This document shows positions 63,001 through 64,000 of a stretch of DNA of 64,000 bases, piece by piece. The DNA is from JAFDXJ01 sp038257845. GTDB lineage: Bacteria > Bacteroidota > Bacteroidia > Chitinophagales > Chitinophagaceae. A program made the position numbers and the translations under genes. The notes beneath the pieces were generated by a model, which was not told the origin of the DNA, ran no database searches, and worked only from the letters and a program-made list of their open reading frames with translations. The stretch is taken from contig JBBSQL010000001.1 of NCBI GenBank assembly GCA_038257845.1, positions 238,917 through 302,916 of the forward strand, in the 5' to 3' direction. How positions within the stretch are numbered: the stretch's first letter is position 1; each line of letters opens with the position of its first letter.

Positions 63001-64000
63001 ATGAAAAAGCAAATTTCTATCTCACTTCACTGGGGATTGCTCCATGGGATTAATGACTGGATAGCCGGGTATTTATTAATGCATTATTCATTTACAAATC
63101 CGGGAAAAGAAAGTTTCACTGCACTTGTTATATATGTGATCATAGCCTTTGGCGGCCAATTGCCATTAGGCATGTTAGTTGACAAATTGAAGAAACTAAA
63201 AATATTCGGACAGCTATCAATCCTTTTATTAATTATCGCCACTCTATTAAGTATTCAATTTATTTTTTTGGCGATCATTATTGCCGGCATTGCATCTGCG
63301 GGCATTCACGTGATTGGTGGTACCATCTGCCTGCAACAAAGTGAGAATAAAATTACGCCTTTGGGTATTTTCACTGCGCCCGGTGTTGCAGGCCTTGCGC
63401 TTGGTGGATTTTGCGGAACACTTTCTCTTGATTGGATGTGGTTGGCTCTTGCACTTATTTTTATTTTATTTTTTCAAATAAGTAAAAAGGGCTGGCCGGC
63501 ATATATTTTTAAAAAAGAAACTCCTGCAAATAGTCCTGATTCACACGATGCGATCATGATCATTTTATTGCTCATTATGACGCTTCGTTCTTTCATCTTT
63601 GATATGATCAACCAATTTTCCACGCAATTAGAATATGGTTTGCTCATCCTCGGGCTCAGTGCTTTTTGCGGAAAAATAATTGGCGCTGTGATGGCTGATA
63701 AAATTGGTTGGAAAAACTGGTTGTATATAAGTTTACCCCTTGCATTTATTTTTTTTGAATTAGGCCGTGAAAGTATATGGGCATTGGGTTTTGGCATTGC
63801 CTGTTTACAAAGTTCTGTTCCGCTCACATTACATTTCATGTACAGGTCTATGCCTTCTTATCCGGCAACTGCTTCTGCGTTGAGCCTGGGAACTGTGATT
63901 GCTTTAGCAGGCCTTCCCATGTATAATTTGCCGAAGATACATTTCCAGTTTGCTCAATCTCAAGTGTTTTATTTAAGCTTAATTATGCTTATTTTTTGTC
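63001..64000 (+). CDS. MFS-like transporter (partial, 3' end outside window)
   Basis: I translated 333 codons by hand from ATG 63001 to the window edge. The protein begins MKKQISISLHWGLLHGINDW and shows regularly spaced hydrophobic segments, an early loop GGQLPLGMLVDKLKKLK like the MFS cytoplasmic loop 2-3, and a second similar loop FCGKIIGAVMADKIGW at the half-way point, which suggests a major facilitator. It is 10 bases after the previous gene and ends a small-membrane-protein run. Substrate unknown. Confidence 0.75.
   Translation, partial: MKKQISISLHWGLLHGINDWIAGYLLMHYSFTNPGKESFTALVIYVIIAFGGQLPLGMLVDKLKKLKIFGQLSILLLIIATLLSIQFIFLAIIIAGIASAGIHVIGGTICLQQSENKITPLGIFTAPGVAGLALGGFCGTLSLDWMWLALALIFILFFQISKKGWPAYIFKKETPANSPDSHDAIMIILLLIMTLRSFIFDMINQFSTQLEYGLLILGLSAFCGKIIGAVMADKIGWKNWLYISLPLAFIFFELGRESIWALGFGIACLQSSVPLTLHFMYRSMPSYPATASALSLGTVIALAGLPMYNLPKIHFQFAQSQVFYLSLIMLIFC

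Overview
The window looks like a chromosomal segment of a low-G+C member of the Bacteroidetes, most likely of the Chitinophagaceae type. The evidence is the protein families: a complete nuoA-N operon with a short NuoG, DUF3857 transglutaminase-like pairs, an SpmA-SpmB fusion, YfhO-like and DUF2723 membrane proteins, a PA0069-type radical SAM protein and a kynurenine pathway pair. Weak ribosome binding sites and AT-rich spacers also fit. I saw no rRNA, tRNA, CRISPR array, integrase or transposase.

Layout. 1-12540 (minus) is the respiratory complex I operon nuoA-B-C-D-E-F-G-H-I-J-K-L-M-N, with nuoN cut by the window edge. 12616-15521 (minus) holds a TPR protein, a PstS-like phosphate-binding lipoprotein and a small membrane protein. 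15815-19329 holds hisS, a Rieske oxygenase and a D-amino-acid-oxidase-like enzyme. 19326-22995 is a visibly GC-richer DNA-damage cassette: a radical SAM protein and a UmuD-like protein on minus, divergent from a degenerate 2H phosphoesterase-like protein and the Y-family polymerase UmuC on plus. 23017-26675 has an M23 peptidase, two orphan exported proteins and a GreA-like protein. 27015-36235 has two DUF3857 proteins, SpmAB, an SGNH hydrolase, kynurenine monooxygenase plus kynureninase, and a bacilliredoxin. 36454-45855 has Hsp20, DUF2207 plus LemA, divergent cyanophycinase and cyanophycin synthetase, an SdpR/SdpI pair and a queuosine-precursor transporter. 45968-58524 is a surface-glycan island (YfhO, SDR, glycosyltransferases, methyltransferases, DUF2723 protein). 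58644-61727 has a DUF4258 gene flanked by inverted copies of one palindrome, MlaF, ScpB and a stand-alone atpG. 61875-64000 (plus) is a tightly coupled run of small membrane proteins, including a 30-residue one, ending in a partial MFS-like transporter.

How the parts fit. Most of the window is core metabolism (complex I, hisS, atpG, kynurenine-to-NAD precursors) interspersed with accessory loci. The two loci most worth following are the damage cassette, in which the UmuD-like protein has lost its protease dyad and scissile Cys-Gly, and its 2H-like partner has lost both catalytic histidines, with a perfect inverted repeat in the divergent promoter region; and the translationally coupled small-membrane-protein operon at the right edge.
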